Origin: Curtobacterium sp. MCLR17_032 | Lineage (GTDB): Bacteria > Actinomycetota > Actinomycetes > Actinomycetales > Microbacteriaceae | Assembly (NCBI RefSeq): GCF_003234795.2 | Contig: NZ_CP126268.1 | Location: 1,550,001-1,614,000, forward strand | DNA length: 64,000 nucleotides | Direction: 5' to 3' | In this document: piece after piece, positions 51,780 through 60,253 of the stretch | Position numbering within the stretch: the first letter of the stretch is position 1 | Layout: every line of letters begins with the position of its first letter | Notes under the pieces: generated by a model | Database searches by the model: none | Seen by the model: only the letters and a program-made list of their open reading frames with translations | Told to the model about the DNA's origin: nothing | Made by a program: the position numbers and the translations under genes

Positions 51780-52733
51780 GTGAGCAGGACGAGAGACGCG
51801 GAAGCGAGCCGGCTGAGACTGTCGGAGGCGGTTTTCGGAACGCTTGCCGACCGCGGCCCGACGGGGCTCACGCTCCGTGCCGTCGCGGAGCGTGCCGGGT
51901 GCACGACGGGCCTGGTCCTGCACACGTTCCGCGACAAACGGGCGCTCCTGCTCCACGCCCGCGACCTCATGCACGAGCGCACGCGCGTTCGCTCGGACGC
52001 GCTCGAGGCCGATGCCCCCGACGCCGGATCGGCCCTGCGTGCCGTTCTGCTGGGCGCGTTGCCCGTGGACCACGAACGACTCGCCGAAGCGCGGGTGTGG
52101 GTGGGGTTCCTCGCGGCAGCGCTGGCTGATCCAGTCCTCGCCGAGCGGCACGCCGCGAACAGCCGGGCCTTCGCGGAGCGGGTGACGCGGCTCATCGACT
52201 CCGCGTACCCGGACCTCCATGCCGACTCGGCCGAACGGGCAGCGGCCCTCGTCGCTGCGGTCGAAGGCGTGTCGAGCTTGGCAGCGGGAGATCCCGAAGG
52301 GTGGACCGAGGCGCGACAGGTCGCGGCGGTGCGCACGGTGATCCTCGCGCTGACGTCGGGGAGTGCACCCGAGGAAGACCTCGGGCAGGGTGGGGACATG
52401 GACGCCCCAGCTCCGGACACCATCCACTTCCACCAGAAGCACCACGAAGCGATCGCCAGTGGCGAGAAGGTCACCACCGTCCGGTGGAACGAGTCCGTGG
52501 CGGTCGGCGCCGCGACCTTCGTCTTCGACGGTCACCCCACGGCCGAGCCGCTGGTCGGAGCGGTGACCGCCGTGCACCGGTACCGGCTCGACACCCTCAC
52601 CGCGGAGCAGGCTCATCAGCCACCGGGGACCGACATGCGCCGGTTCGGGCAACAGCTCCGGGAGAACTACTACCCCGACATGCCGGAGGACGCTGTCGTC
52701 GAGGTCGCCGAACTCGTCCTCGGGCCGTCGTGA
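51780..52733 (+). CDS. TetR-family regulator fused to an ASCH domain
   Basis: 317 residues. The N-terminal part (about 1-190) is a TetR regulator: HTH LTLRAVAERAGCTTGLVLHTFRDKRALL and an effector domain. Residues about 208-317 match the ASCH fold: HFHQKHHEAIASGEKVTTVRW, the VTAVHRYRLDTLTAEQA strand and a YYPDMPEDAVVEV end. The frame is open through the joint, but an ATG at 52398 with GGGTGGGG before it could start a separate ASCH protein. The GTG start is supported by the operator and -10 arrangement. ASCH domains are RNA-binding-like or bind modified nucleosides; combining one with TetR is unusual. Confidence 0.85.
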   Translation: MSRTRDAEASRLRLSEAVFGTLADRGPTGLTLRAVAERAGCTTGLVLHTFRDKRALLLHARDLMHERTRVRSDALEADAPDAGSALRAVLLGALPVDHERLAEARVWVGFLAAALADPVLAERHAANSRAFAERVTRLIDSAYPDLHADSAERAAALVAAVEGVSSLAAGDPEGWTEARQVAAVRTVILALTSGSAPEEDLGQGGDMDAPAPDTIHFHQKHHEAIASGEKVTTVRWNESVAVGAATFVFDGHPTAEPLVGAVTAVHRYRLDTLTAEQAHQPPGTDMRRFGQQLRENYYPDMPEDAVVEVAELVLGPS

Positions 52734-52758
52734 CGGCCGATCTGCCACCGGGGGCCGC

Positions 52759-53730
52759 ATGGACGGACACAACGGGGAGACCCAGCAGATGAACGCCACC
52801 TCAACCCTCCGCATCCGACGCGCGGGCCGCGACGACGTCCCGGCGCTGACCGAGTGGACGAGTGACGATCCCGTGGCATGGATCGGTGCCGATCGGCTGA
52901 CCGGTGAACTCGCCACCGGGAACTACCGTCCGGAGTGGTCCTGGGTCGCCGAGCAGGCAGGACTGCCCGTCGGTCGTGCGCTCTGGTGGGGGCGGTCCGA
53001 CGCAGACCGCCCCGCGACCCTGGACTGCCTGACCACCAGTGCTCGCGGAAGTGAGGCAGTGGCGATCGGCGCTGCATTGGTGCGCGCCGGGCTGGACGCC
53101 TTCGGCGACGGCGCACCCCTGGAGTTCAACGTCGACCTCTCCCCGAACTGGACGAGTGATCCGGCAGCGGTCGAGGCTGCTCGGTGGCGGCACGAAGCCG
53201 CCCACCAGGGCGGGTTCTCCCGCACCACCGAGCGGATCAGCTTCGCACGCACCGCGTCGGATCCGCAGCCTCCACGGTCGACCAGGCTGCGCTTCGTCCC
53301 CGCCGAGGACACGACCTTCCGGGGGCTGTTCGCCGCCGTCGCATCCGGCTCCCTCGACGACCACACCAACGACATGGTCGCCCGCGAGGGAGTCGACGCC
53401 CTCGCCGACGACGATCTCGACTTCTACCGATCCCTTCCTGGCGAGCGTGGGGCATGGCGGACCGCGCATCTCCCGGACGGCACGACGGTGGGGTTCGTCA
53501 TCCCCACCAGGACCGCCTACGACGCGAGCATCAGCTACCTCGGTGTGCTTCCCGAACACCGGGGACGCGGGTACGTCGACGACCTGCTCGCCGAGATGAC
53601 CCACGTCCACCACGACGACGGGCAAGCCCGGATCGTCGGGACCACCGACGCCGCCAACACACCGATGCGAGCGGCGTTCGAACGAGGCGGCTTCACCGTC
53701 ACACGTGTCCGCATCGTGCACAGCCAGTGA
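52759..53730 (+). CDS. Tandem GNAT acetyltransferase
   Basis: 323 residues with two GNAT-type domains: one from about 10 to 150 (IRRAGRDDVPALTEWTSDD, degenerate), another from about 170 to 320 ending with SYLGVLPEHRGRGYVDDLLAEMTHVHHDDG (acetyl-CoA loop) and RAAFERGGFTVTRV. Only the second shows a good acetyl-CoA motif. ATG 52789 is an in-frame alternative with GGGGAGA upstream. It follows the TetR-ASCH gene by 25 nt on the same strand, so it could be in the same regulon. Confidence 0.82.
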   Translation: MDGHNGETQQMNATSTLRIRRAGRDDVPALTEWTSDDPVAWIGADRLTGELATGNYRPEWSWVAEQAGLPVGRALWWGRSDADRPATLDCLTTSARGSEAVAIGAALVRAGLDAFGDGAPLEFNVDLSPNWTSDPAAVEAARWRHEAAHQGGFSRTTERISFARTASDPQPPRSTRLRFVPAEDTTFRGLFAAVASGSLDDHTNDMVAREGVDALADDDLDFYRSLPGERGAWRTAHLPDGTTVGFVIPTRTAYDASISYLGVLPEHRGRGYVDDLLAEMTHVHHDDGQARIVGTTDAANTPMRAAFERGGFTVTRVRIVHSQ

Positions 53731-53903
53731 GAGAAGTGCCGACGGCCGGCCACCGACGTCCGCCGGCGGGTCCGCGACCGCCGTCGGCGTCACCGTCCGC
53801 GAGTACGGACGCTGACGCACGGGGCGGTGGGTCGGTGATCGCTGTGGTCCGACCCCCACGCGCGGGAGAGTGGACCGGTCTGTCGCTCACGCACGGACTC
53901 ACC

Positions 53904-53909
53904 TAGGCT
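53904..53909 (+). promoter_or_regulatory. Candidate -10 box of the GDSL hydrolase gene
   Basis: TAGGCT about 95 nt before ATG 54009. The 278-bp gap 53731-54008 shows nothing else recognisable. Confidence 0.4.
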
Positions 53910-54008
53910 CGGCGTGGGACGGGGGGCTCCGCTGTCGACCGACGTCGAGTCGGGCGCAGGGAGCGTGCCCGTGCCGTGACCATCGCATCGACGTTCCTGG
54001 GGGGAACC

Positions 54009-55283
54009 ATGACGGATCACAGTTCGAAGAGCGGCCGAGGGATCTCGCGCCGAGGTCTGCTGCAAGGAGCCGCCGTCACGCTCGGCGGAGCAGCCCTGAC
54101 CGGGGCCGCATCGTCGCCGGCATCGGCGGCGGGCACCAAGCCGTTCGTCCCGTCGGGGCTGACGTACGCGGCGAACGATCCGCTGACGGGCTTCTTCCGC
54201 AAGGTCGCCGCCGGCACCGCGACCATCGTCACGGCGGGTGATTCGATCACCGAGGCGTTCGGCGCGGCGAACCCCCAGAAGGGGTACCCGGCACGGGTGC
54301 GGGCACGACTCCGCAACGGTGCGGGACAGGCGCCCGGTGGGCTGGACTACGTCCCCGCTCGCTCGCAGTACACCACCGTCAAGACGCCACCCGCCACGGC
54401 GACCTACGTCTCGTACGCGGGGCCGGACGGTGCCGCGATCGACCTGCGCTCCGCGACGTACGCGGGGGACCGGAGCACGCGGTCCGGTCTCGGCCGGCGT
54501 GCCGTCGCCCTGACCAGCAGCCGGGTCCGGTCGCTCTCGTTCACGCAGCGCTTCACGTCGCTCGTGCTCGCCTGGCGCGCGACGTCCAGCACGCGTGACG
54601 CCGTGTCGATCACCATCGACGGCACGACGGTCTCGCTGCCGGCCGTGTCCAGTGGTGAGCAGACCTGGACCAGCCCGCGCCGGGCCTCCGCGACGCGCAC
54701 CGTGACGGTGACCTGGGAGAGCGGCGAACCCTTCGTCGAGGGGTGGCAGCTCTTCGACGGCGACCAGGGCGGCGGGTTCCACGTCCTCGAAGCGTCGCAG
54801 TCGGAATCGCGGACCGAGGGGTTCGCGCTCGCGTCGTCGGCTGCCAACGGCAACGACAGCTGGGCAGACGCACTCCGTCGGTTCTCCCCGGACCTGATCA
54901 CGTCGATGTGGGGGACGAACGACTACGGCAAGGTCACCCCTGCGGTCCTGACGCAGCAGACGCGCAACTACCTCGACCTGGTGCACGACCGGAGCCCGGC
55001 TTCCGCGTTGCTCGTGGTCATGCCGTACCAGCTGGGCGCGGCCTCGGTGACGGAGTGGGCGAAGTACCGGGCCGCGCAGCAGCAGGCCGTGAGCACGTTC
55101 CGTTCCGCGAACCCGGGCGTCGCGATCGGGTTCTTCGACCTCGGTGCGTACGTGCCGCCGTACTTCGGCCAGACCGGTGCGAAGGACAACCCGTACATGT
55201 CCGACGGCATCCACCCGAACGACACCGGCTACGACGTGATCGCGGCGATCCTGTACGCGTACTTCACGTCGACGCCGGCCTGA
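54009..55283 (+). CDS. Tat-exported SGNH/GDSL hydrolase
   Basis: 424-residue secreted esterase-type enzyme. Twin-arginine signal peptide with GISRRGLLQGAA (residues about 12-23) and an AxA cleavage site around SPASAAG. The catalytic motifs are GDSITEAFG (Ser, block I), WGTNDYG (Asn, block III) and SDGIHPNDTGYD (Asp and His, block V). A beta-rich insert (about 150-270) may bind substrate such as polysaccharide or acylated wall material. GGGGG precedes ATG 54009. It likely acts on plant- or cell-wall esters, which is inferred only. Confidence 0.88.
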   Translation: MTDHSSKSGRGISRRGLLQGAAVTLGGAALTGAASSPASAAGTKPFVPSGLTYAANDPLTGFFRKVAAGTATIVTAGDSITEAFGAANPQKGYPARVRARLRNGAGQAPGGLDYVPARSQYTTVKTPPATATYVSYAGPDGAAIDLRSATYAGDRSTRSGLGRRAVALTSSRVRSLSFTQRFTSLVLAWRATSSTRDAVSITIDGTTVSLPAVSSGEQTWTSPRRASATRTVTVTWESGEPFVEGWQLFDGDQGGGFHVLEASQSESRTEGFALASSAANGNDSWADALRRFSPDLITSMWGTNDYGKVTPAVLTQQTRNYLDLVHDRSPASALLVVMPYQLGAASVTEWAKYRAAQQQAVSTFRSANPGVAIGFFDLGAYVPPYFGQTGAKDNPYMSDGIHPNDTGYDVIAAILYAYFTSTPA

Positions 55284-55471
55284 CACCCGTCGACCGACTC
55301 GACTGCGAGCAGGGCGGCGGAGTCACGTGACATGCGGGCCTCCCTCGACGGGGTGTCCGGCTCGGTGCCGGAAGATCCCCGCAGGTCGGCTCGTGGGGGC
55401 GTCTGCTTCGAGACCCGAACTCGAAGCAGGCGCCCTCTCCCTGCGGTCCGGGAAGGTCCCGTCCGGTCCGC

Positions 55472-55477
55472 TAGCGT
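55472..55477 (+). promoter_or_regulatory. -10 box of NUDIX gene (leaderless)
   Basis: TAGCGT exactly 6 nt before GTG 55484. Confidence 0.6.
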
Positions 55478-55483
55478 CGAAGC

Positions 55484-56239
55484 GTGACGACGACGCGAGG
55501 AGCCACAGAGCCGGACAGCAGAGGACGGACCGGTCTCGACCAGGTCGGTCGTGGTCTCGACCGCAACCCCGACGTGGTCGTCCGGGACGTCGAGGTGACG
55601 TCGGACGGCTGGCACGTGCTGCGTCGGACCACGTTCGACGTCCGGGGCCGCGACGGCTCGTGGACGACCCAGCAGCGTGAGACCTACGACCGGGGCAACG
55701 GCGCCGCTGTCCTGCCGTACGACCCGGTGCGCGGCACGGTCCTGCTCACCCGACAGTTCCGCTGGCCGGCGTACGTCAACGACCACCCGGACGGGATGCT
55801 GGTCGAGGTGGCGGCGGGTCTGCTCGACGCCGACGACCCGGAGACCGCCGTCCGGCGGGAGGCGCGTGAGGAGCTCGGCGTCCGGCTCGGCCAGCTCACC
55901 CACGTGGTCGACGCGTTCATGAGCCCCGGCTCGGTCACGGAGCGGGTGCACTGTTACGCCGCCCCCTACGGACCGGAGGACCTCGTCGATGCCGGCGGCG
56001 GGGTCGCCGAGGAGGGCGAGGAGATCGAGGTGCTCGAGGTGCCGGTCGACGAGGCGATGGCGATGCTCGGCGACGGCAGGATCGTCGACGGCAAGACCAT
56101 CCTGCTGCTCCAGTGGGCCGCGTTGCACGGCGTCGTGACCAGTGACGGTTGGGTCCCTGCCGCAGTCGGTGAGCCCAGTGTCAGGCCCGGAGCGCCTGCA
56201 GGGCCGGATGTCCGGCCAGGGCGTCGTGCCCGTGCGTGA
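55484..56239 (+). CDS. NUDIX hydrolase (ADP-ribose pyrophosphatase-like)
   Basis: 251 residues with the Nudix helix GLLDADDPETAVRREAREELGV (shown in part; the REAREELG core is intact) following the antiparallel ADP-ribose pyrophosphatase entry (LLTRQFRWPAYVNDHPDGM). It would hydrolyse nucleoside diphosphates linked to X, such as ADP-ribose or GDP-mannose. The C-terminal 40 residues are Pro/Ala/Arg-rich and lie over the 3' end of the convergent membrane gene (59-nt overlap), so the true stop-proximal region may be unimportant. Leaderless GTG start. Confidence 0.88.
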   Translation: MTTTRGATEPDSRGRTGLDQVGRGLDRNPDVVVRDVEVTSDGWHVLRRTTFDVRGRDGSWTTQQRETYDRGNGAAVLPYDPVRGTVLLTRQFRWPAYVNDHPDGMLVEVAAGLLDADDPETAVRREAREELGVRLGQLTHVVDAFMSPGSVTERVHCYAAPYGPEDLVDAGGGVAEEGEEIEVLEVPVDEAMAMLGDGRIVDGKTILLLQWAALHGVVTSDGWVPAAVGEPSVRPGAPAGPDVRPGRRARA

Positions 56240-57053
56240 GCATCACGGCCATCGTCGCCAACGCCGGCGCCATCGCGCCGGTGAGTGACAGCGGCGACGT
56301 CTGACCACCGAACTCGAGGACCACGTTGTACTGCTCGGGGTCCGGGTAGATCGCCGTCACCGCCGACCAGTCGAAGCTCAGCCACCCGCGGCCCCCGACG
56401 TTGCAGACCAGCCGCTGGTTGCTCACCACGACGTCGACCTGCTGCTGTTCCCGCCATTGTGAGGCCGCCATCGCCTGTGCACGGGAGCGTGCGATCGAGT
56501 TGCCGATGGCGTTGCCGATCACGGCTCCCGCGACCCAGGCCGGCCGTCCGAACGCGACGACGCCGGTCTGCCCGTAGGTGACGTCCGTGCCGTAGTACCG
56601 GGCGTACCCGAGGAAGCCGCTGAGGAAGAACCGTTCCCCGTGATGGGGGACGACGTTCCAGACCTGGATCTCCGGCGGCAGTTCCTTCCGCATCAGCGAT
56701 GCACGGAGTGACACCGCGTGGCGCCATCCGTACGCGTAGGCGTCCTGGTGGCTCTGCACCGACTGTTCGCGCTTGGTCAGGCGACCGAGGGACCGCTGCC
56801 ACGCCCGGTAGGCGCCGTGGCCGCGTCGGATCGCGATGATGCCGAACACGATGGGTGCAGCGAACGCGGCGAGCAGGAACAGCAGGCCGAGCAGCGACAG
56901 CCCGATGGACCCCTGGTCGTTCCCGGTAGAGGTCAGCTGCCCGCCGACCAGGGTGAACGCCACGTACCCGATGGGTGCGAGCGCGGCTGGCACGATCCAC
57001 TGCCGGTGTCGCGCCCACCAGGACCCTCGCTGGTCGTTCCTGCTCGTCGTCAT
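56181..57053 (-). CDS. Hypothetical membrane protein
   Basis: 290 residues: two N-terminal membrane helices (WIVPAALAPIGYVAFTLVG, LGLLFLLAAFAAPIVFGIIAI), then a cytoplasmic domain with a PH-like or TerY-free fold of unknown type: QVWNVVPHHGERFFLSGFLGYARYYGTDVTYG, then VVVSNQRLVCNVGGRGWLSFDWSAV, resembling bacterial PH-domain signal readers. ATG 57053 is chosen because the preceding frame lacks support. The 3' end overlaps the convergent NUDIX gene. Confidence 0.6.
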   Translation of the reverse strand: MTTSRNDQRGSWWARHRQWIVPAALAPIGYVAFTLVGGQLTSTGNDQGSIGLSLLGLLFLLAAFAAPIVFGIIAIRRGHGAYRAWQRSLGRLTKREQSVQSHQDAYAYGWRHAVSLRASLMRKELPPEIQVWNVVPHHGERFFLSGFLGYARYYGTDVTYGQTGVVAFGRPAWVAGAVIGNAIGNSIARSRAQAMAASQWREQQQVDVVVSNQRLVCNVGGRGWLSFDWSAVTAIYPDPEQYNVVLEFGGQTSPLSLTGAMAPALATMAVMLTHGHDALAGHPALQALRA

Positions 57054-57166
57054 CGCCGGACCCCCGTGCCCCGTGCCACCCGTACCCACGACGGGTGGTC
57101 GGGTTCCAGTCTGGCGGGCGCCGGGCCCGTCGCGCCACCGGCACGACGGAGGCCGAGCTCGCGCGG

Positions 57167-57448
57167 TCAGCCGTGGTGAGCCAGGCGCGCGGCGTGCTCG
57201 CGGTCCTTCTGGTGCTCGCGGACGACCGCACTCACGGCCAACCACGTGACCAGCACGCTGAACGCGCCGACGAGCAGGGTCCCCGAGATGCTCGACATCC
57301 ACACGATCGTCTGGGCATTCGCGGCGATCGTCTCGAGGTCGCCGTCAGCCTTCGTGAACACGACGAGCACCCCGACCGCCGTTCCGATCGCTCCGGCGAA
57401 CAAGATGATCGTGATCGCTGCGAGGGCTCCGCGCCAGCCGTTGTCCAT
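57167..57448 (-). CDS. Small membrane protein (hypothetical, 93 aa)
   Basis: Two helices (ALAAITIILFAGAIGTAVGVLVVF and MSSISGTLLVGAFSVLVTWLAVSA) joined by an acidic loop, followed by a charged His-rich end (REHQKDREHAARLAHHG). ATG 57448 chosen; GTG-free. Function unknown. Confidence 0.6.
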   Translation of the reverse strand: MDNGWRGALAAITIILFAGAIGTAVGVLVVFTKADGDLETIAANAQTIVWMSSISGTLLVGAFSVLVTWLAVSAVVREHQKDREHAARLAHHG

Positions 57449-57571
57449 GCCCCGACCGTACCGGCCGTGCAAGCGGAATCACGAGCAGCACTCGAATCCA
57501 GTCCGACTCGTCGCCCGGGATGCGCGACACCACCGCCGCGTGCATCTGCCGAAGCCGGACCGTCGACAACA

Positions 57572-57599
57572 GTGACATCCGCTACCTCACGTGTAGTAT
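57572..57599 (+). promoter_or_regulatory. Promoter of the DUF1972 glycosyltransferase
   Basis: GTGACA (57572-57577), 16-nt spacer, TAGTAT (57594-57599), a good -35/-10 pair. It implies a 5' leader of about 75 nt. Confidence 0.55.
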
Positions 57600-57679
57600 G
57601 TCAATCTGAACGAACGGCCCGCTGCAGACGACGCGGGCACAGGGACATCGAGCCGACTGCGCTCGTGATGAGGGGCAAC

Positions 57680-58885
57680 GTGACTGAACAAGGCCGTCCG
57701 ACCGTGGCGATCATCGGCACCCGCGGGTACCCGAGTTTCTACGGCGGGTTCGAGACCGCCGTCCGGTACATCGCGCCGTACCTCGCCGACCGGGGATGGG
57801 ACGTCACCGTCTACGGTCGCCCGGGGACCACGTCGTCGGAGCACGCAGCCGACCGGCGCATCCGGACCGTCACCACCAGCGGCCTGCAGAGCAAGTCGCT
57901 GAGCACACTGAGCTTCGGTCTGACGTCATCGCTGCACGCCGTCCGGGATCGTCCCGACGTCGCCCTCGTGATGAACGTGGCGAACGGCTTCTGGCTACCG
58001 CTCCTCCGCGCGCGTGGGATCCCCACCGTCGTGAACGTCGACGGCATCGAGTGGGAACGCGCGAAGTGGGGCCGCGTCGCACGGACCGTGTTCCGGACGG
58101 GCGCCCGGGTCACGGCGCGTTGGGCGACCGAGATCATCGTGGACGCGAAGGCGATCGGGTCGCACTGGCTCGAGAACTTCGGACGGGCCGGCCACTTCAT
58201 CCCCTACGGGGGCGAAGCGAGGCAGTCGACGGATCCCGCGCCGCTCCCGAAAGGCTCGTACGTCCTCGTCGTCGCTCGTTTCGTCCCGGAGAACACCCTC
58301 CTCGAGTTCTTCGAGGCGGCGCCTGCACTCGCCGAGACCCACGACGTCGTGATCGTCGGCTCGACCGGCTTCGGGGGTGACCTGGACGACCGCGCTCGAC
58401 GGCTGGCCGAGCAGCACCCCCGCATCACCTGGCTCGGGCACGTGAGCGACGACGCCCTCCTGCACGCGCTGTGGGCGGACGCCGGCGCCTACTTCCACGG
58501 GCACAGCGTCGGCGGGACGAACCCGGCGCTCGTGCAGGCGATGGCACTGGGAGCCCCGGTCGTCGCGCGGGACACCGTCTACAACCGCGAAGTCCTCGGC
58601 GACGATGCGGAGTTCACCGCCCCGGACCCCGAGTCCATCGTGACGTCGATCCGCTCGGTCCTCGCCGATCCGGAGCGGCGCGCGGCGATGTCCGCGTCGG
58701 CGAAGCGTCGCGCCGCTGACGTCTACTCCTGGCAGAAGGTGTGTGCCGCGTACGAGCGACTCCTGCGAGCGCAGCTCGAGCCAGGGCACCGCGGGAACCG
58801 GGACGACGGGACAGGGAGCGGCGCCGAGGCAGACTCGCTGTTCGATCTGGACGAACGACGTCTCGAGAGCATCCCGACGTCCTGA
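57680..58885 (+). CDS. DUF1972-type glycosyltransferase
   Basis: 401-residue GT4-like glycosyltransferase. The N-terminal GTRGYPSFYGGFETAVRYIAP is the DUF1972 signature, and the C-terminal domain has a VARFVPENTLLEF and GHSVGGTNPALVQAMALGAPVVA nucleotide-sugar segment. Family members are often rhamnosyltransferases for exopolysaccharide. The GTG at 57680 has GAGGGG 5 nt upstream; ATG 57668 is an alternative. It stands alone, with no other polysaccharide genes nearby. Confidence 0.85.
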   Translation: MTEQGRPTVAIIGTRGYPSFYGGFETAVRYIAPYLADRGWDVTVYGRPGTTSSEHAADRRIRTVTTSGLQSKSLSTLSFGLTSSLHAVRDRPDVALVMNVANGFWLPLLRARGIPTVVNVDGIEWERAKWGRVARTVFRTGARVTARWATEIIVDAKAIGSHWLENFGRAGHFIPYGGEARQSTDPAPLPKGSYVLVVARFVPENTLLEFFEAAPALAETHDVVIVGSTGFGGDLDDRARRLAEQHPRITWLGHVSDDALLHALWADAGAYFHGHSVGGTNPALVQAMALGAPVVARDTVYNREVLGDDAEFTAPDPESIVTSIRSVLADPERRAAMSASAKRRAADVYSWQKVCAAYERLLRAQLEPGHRGNRDDGTGSGAEADSLFDLDERRLESIPTS

Positions 58886-58929
58886 AGCGCCTCGCGCCGG
58901 CGTGCCCGAATGCCGGTGTGCCTGCGGAC

Positions 58930-59526
58930 TCAGTCCGACCGATCGCCCGGAACGCGCGACCACACCGCCAGGTCCACCCGACCGTCGTCCGTGAACCCGG
59001 CGTTCCGCGCGACACCTTCGTGGACGAACCCGGCGCGGGACGCGACCCGCGCCGACGCCGCGTTCCCGGTCGCGACGCGGAGTTCGACACGTTCGAAGGA
59101 ATGGACGCCCAGCAACCACGACGACAGTGTGCGCACCGCAGCGGTCGCCAGGCCCTGCCCGCGGAACCCGGGCGCGAGCCAGTAGCCGAGCTCCGCCGTG
59201 CGGGCTCGCCAGTCGACGCGCTTCACGTCGATGCAACCGGCCAGGGCTCCGTCGACCCGGATGCAGCGGACCAGCCCGGTTCCACTGACGCGGGTCGACT
59301 CGATGCCCACGGTCGCCCAGTGCTCAGCGAGCTCCACCGGGTACGGGCGCGGCAGTGGCAACCACCGGCGGATGTCCGGGTCCGCGACCGCCGCGACGAG
59401 CGCCGGAGCGTCCGCCACGTCGAACGCGGTCAACGCCGTCGTCGCGTCCACAGGGATGACGGCGTCCGGGAGGCACGGCACCGCAGGCCGCGCCGGTTGC
59501 GCTGGGCGGGCCTCCCGTCCGCTCAC
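58930..59526 (-). CDS. GNAT family N-acetyltransferase (RimJ-like)
   Basis: 198 residues of the RimJ/RimL type: ADPDIRRWLPLPRPYP, ELGYWLAPGFRGQGLATAAVRTL (acetyl-CoA loop), VELRVATGNAASARVASRAGF and a RVDLAVWSRVPGDR end. The GTG at 59526 makes a GTGA overlap with the DUF402 stop. Its first codons (SGREARP) are encoded by a copy of the GGACGGGAGGC motif, so this short N-terminal extension is probably a by-product of that motif. Confidence 0.85.
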   Translation of the reverse strand: MSGREARPAQPARPAVPCLPDAVIPVDATTALTAFDVADAPALVAAVADPDIRRWLPLPRPYPVELAEHWATVGIESTRVSGTGLVRCIRVDGALAGCIDVKRVDWRARTAELGYWLAPGFRGQGLATAAVRTLSSWLLGVHSFERVELRVATGNAASARVASRAGFVHEGVARNAGFTDDGRVDLAVWSRVPGDRSD

Positions 59527-60200
59527 CGGACCACGCTCCAGTCCGTGGGCAGTCCGGGAGCCGACCACGCAGGATCCGGGACCCAGCCGGACCAGTCGGC
59601 GTCGAACGGGAATCGCCGCTCGCGCGCCACGGTGGTCGCGTCCTCGCCAGCCTGTTCGATCACGGCACGCATGCTCGCCGGCCAGTGGCCGGTCGAGGCG
59701 TAGAAGGCGAGTTCGTCTTCGTCCTTGTACCGGACGGACCAGGTGCCGTCCGGGGCGGTGGTGGCGACGACGTCGAGCGTCCAGTCCTGGCTGTCGAACC
59801 CGATCGGGGTCCGGATCCAGGGCAGCTCGAGGTTCACGTACCAGTCGGGCAGCCAGTCAGAACCGTCGTGCCAGCGCCACACGGACCAGGGTGAGCCGGT
59901 CGGGTGCACGCGGACGACCGCCGCGCCGGTCCACCGGTCCTCGACGTAGGAGCCGTCCCAGTCCTCGGGCAGGACCAGACGTCCGTTCGGACCGCTGCCG
60001 ACACCGGCGCGGCGACGGACCGCCGAGCCGACCGGACTCGCGACGACGGCGAGGGCGTCGTCATCGACCACGACCCGGCCGGCGACCGCGAAGGCAACGG
60101 CGTCCCCGCGGGTGCCGAAGTCGTGCACGCTGCGGATGACGACGGAGTCGCCCGGGGCGAACGGCTCACTGCGGCGGTCGGAACGGGCGCTCGTGTCCAT
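59523..60200 (-). CDS. DUF402 family protein
   Basis: 225 residues. The C-terminal half has the DUF402 core: WYVNLELPWIRTPIGFDSQDWTLDVV and YKDEDELAFYASTGHW. Known DUF402 proteins include FomD-like nucleotide hydrolases and ribonuclease-linked proteins, so a phosphodiesterase-type role is possible but unproven. Coupled to the GNAT gene by a 4-nt overlap. Confidence 0.8.
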   Translation of the reverse strand: MDTSARSDRRSEPFAPGDSVVIRSVHDFGTRGDAVAFAVAGRVVVDDDALAVVASPVGSAVRRRAGVGSGPNGRLVLPEDWDGSYVEDRWTGAAVVRVHPTGSPWSVWRWHDGSDWLPDWYVNLELPWIRTPIGFDSQDWTLDVVATTAPDGTWSVRYKDEDELAFYASTGHWPASMRAVIEQAGEDATTVARERRFPFDADWSGWVPDPAWSAPGLPTDWSVVR

Positions 60201-60223
60201 GGCATCGACCGTACCGGCCGTCC

Positions 60224-60253
60224 GAGCGGGGGAGGCGGGCCTCCCGTCCGCTC
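60224..60253. terminator. Palindrome between DUF402 and LLM genes
   Basis: GAGCGG-GGGAGGC / GCCTCCC-GTCCGCTC with a 2-nt deletion in the left arm, overlapping the first bases after the LLM stop. Another pair of the GGGAGGC motif; probable terminator of the LLM transcript. Confidence 0.6.
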
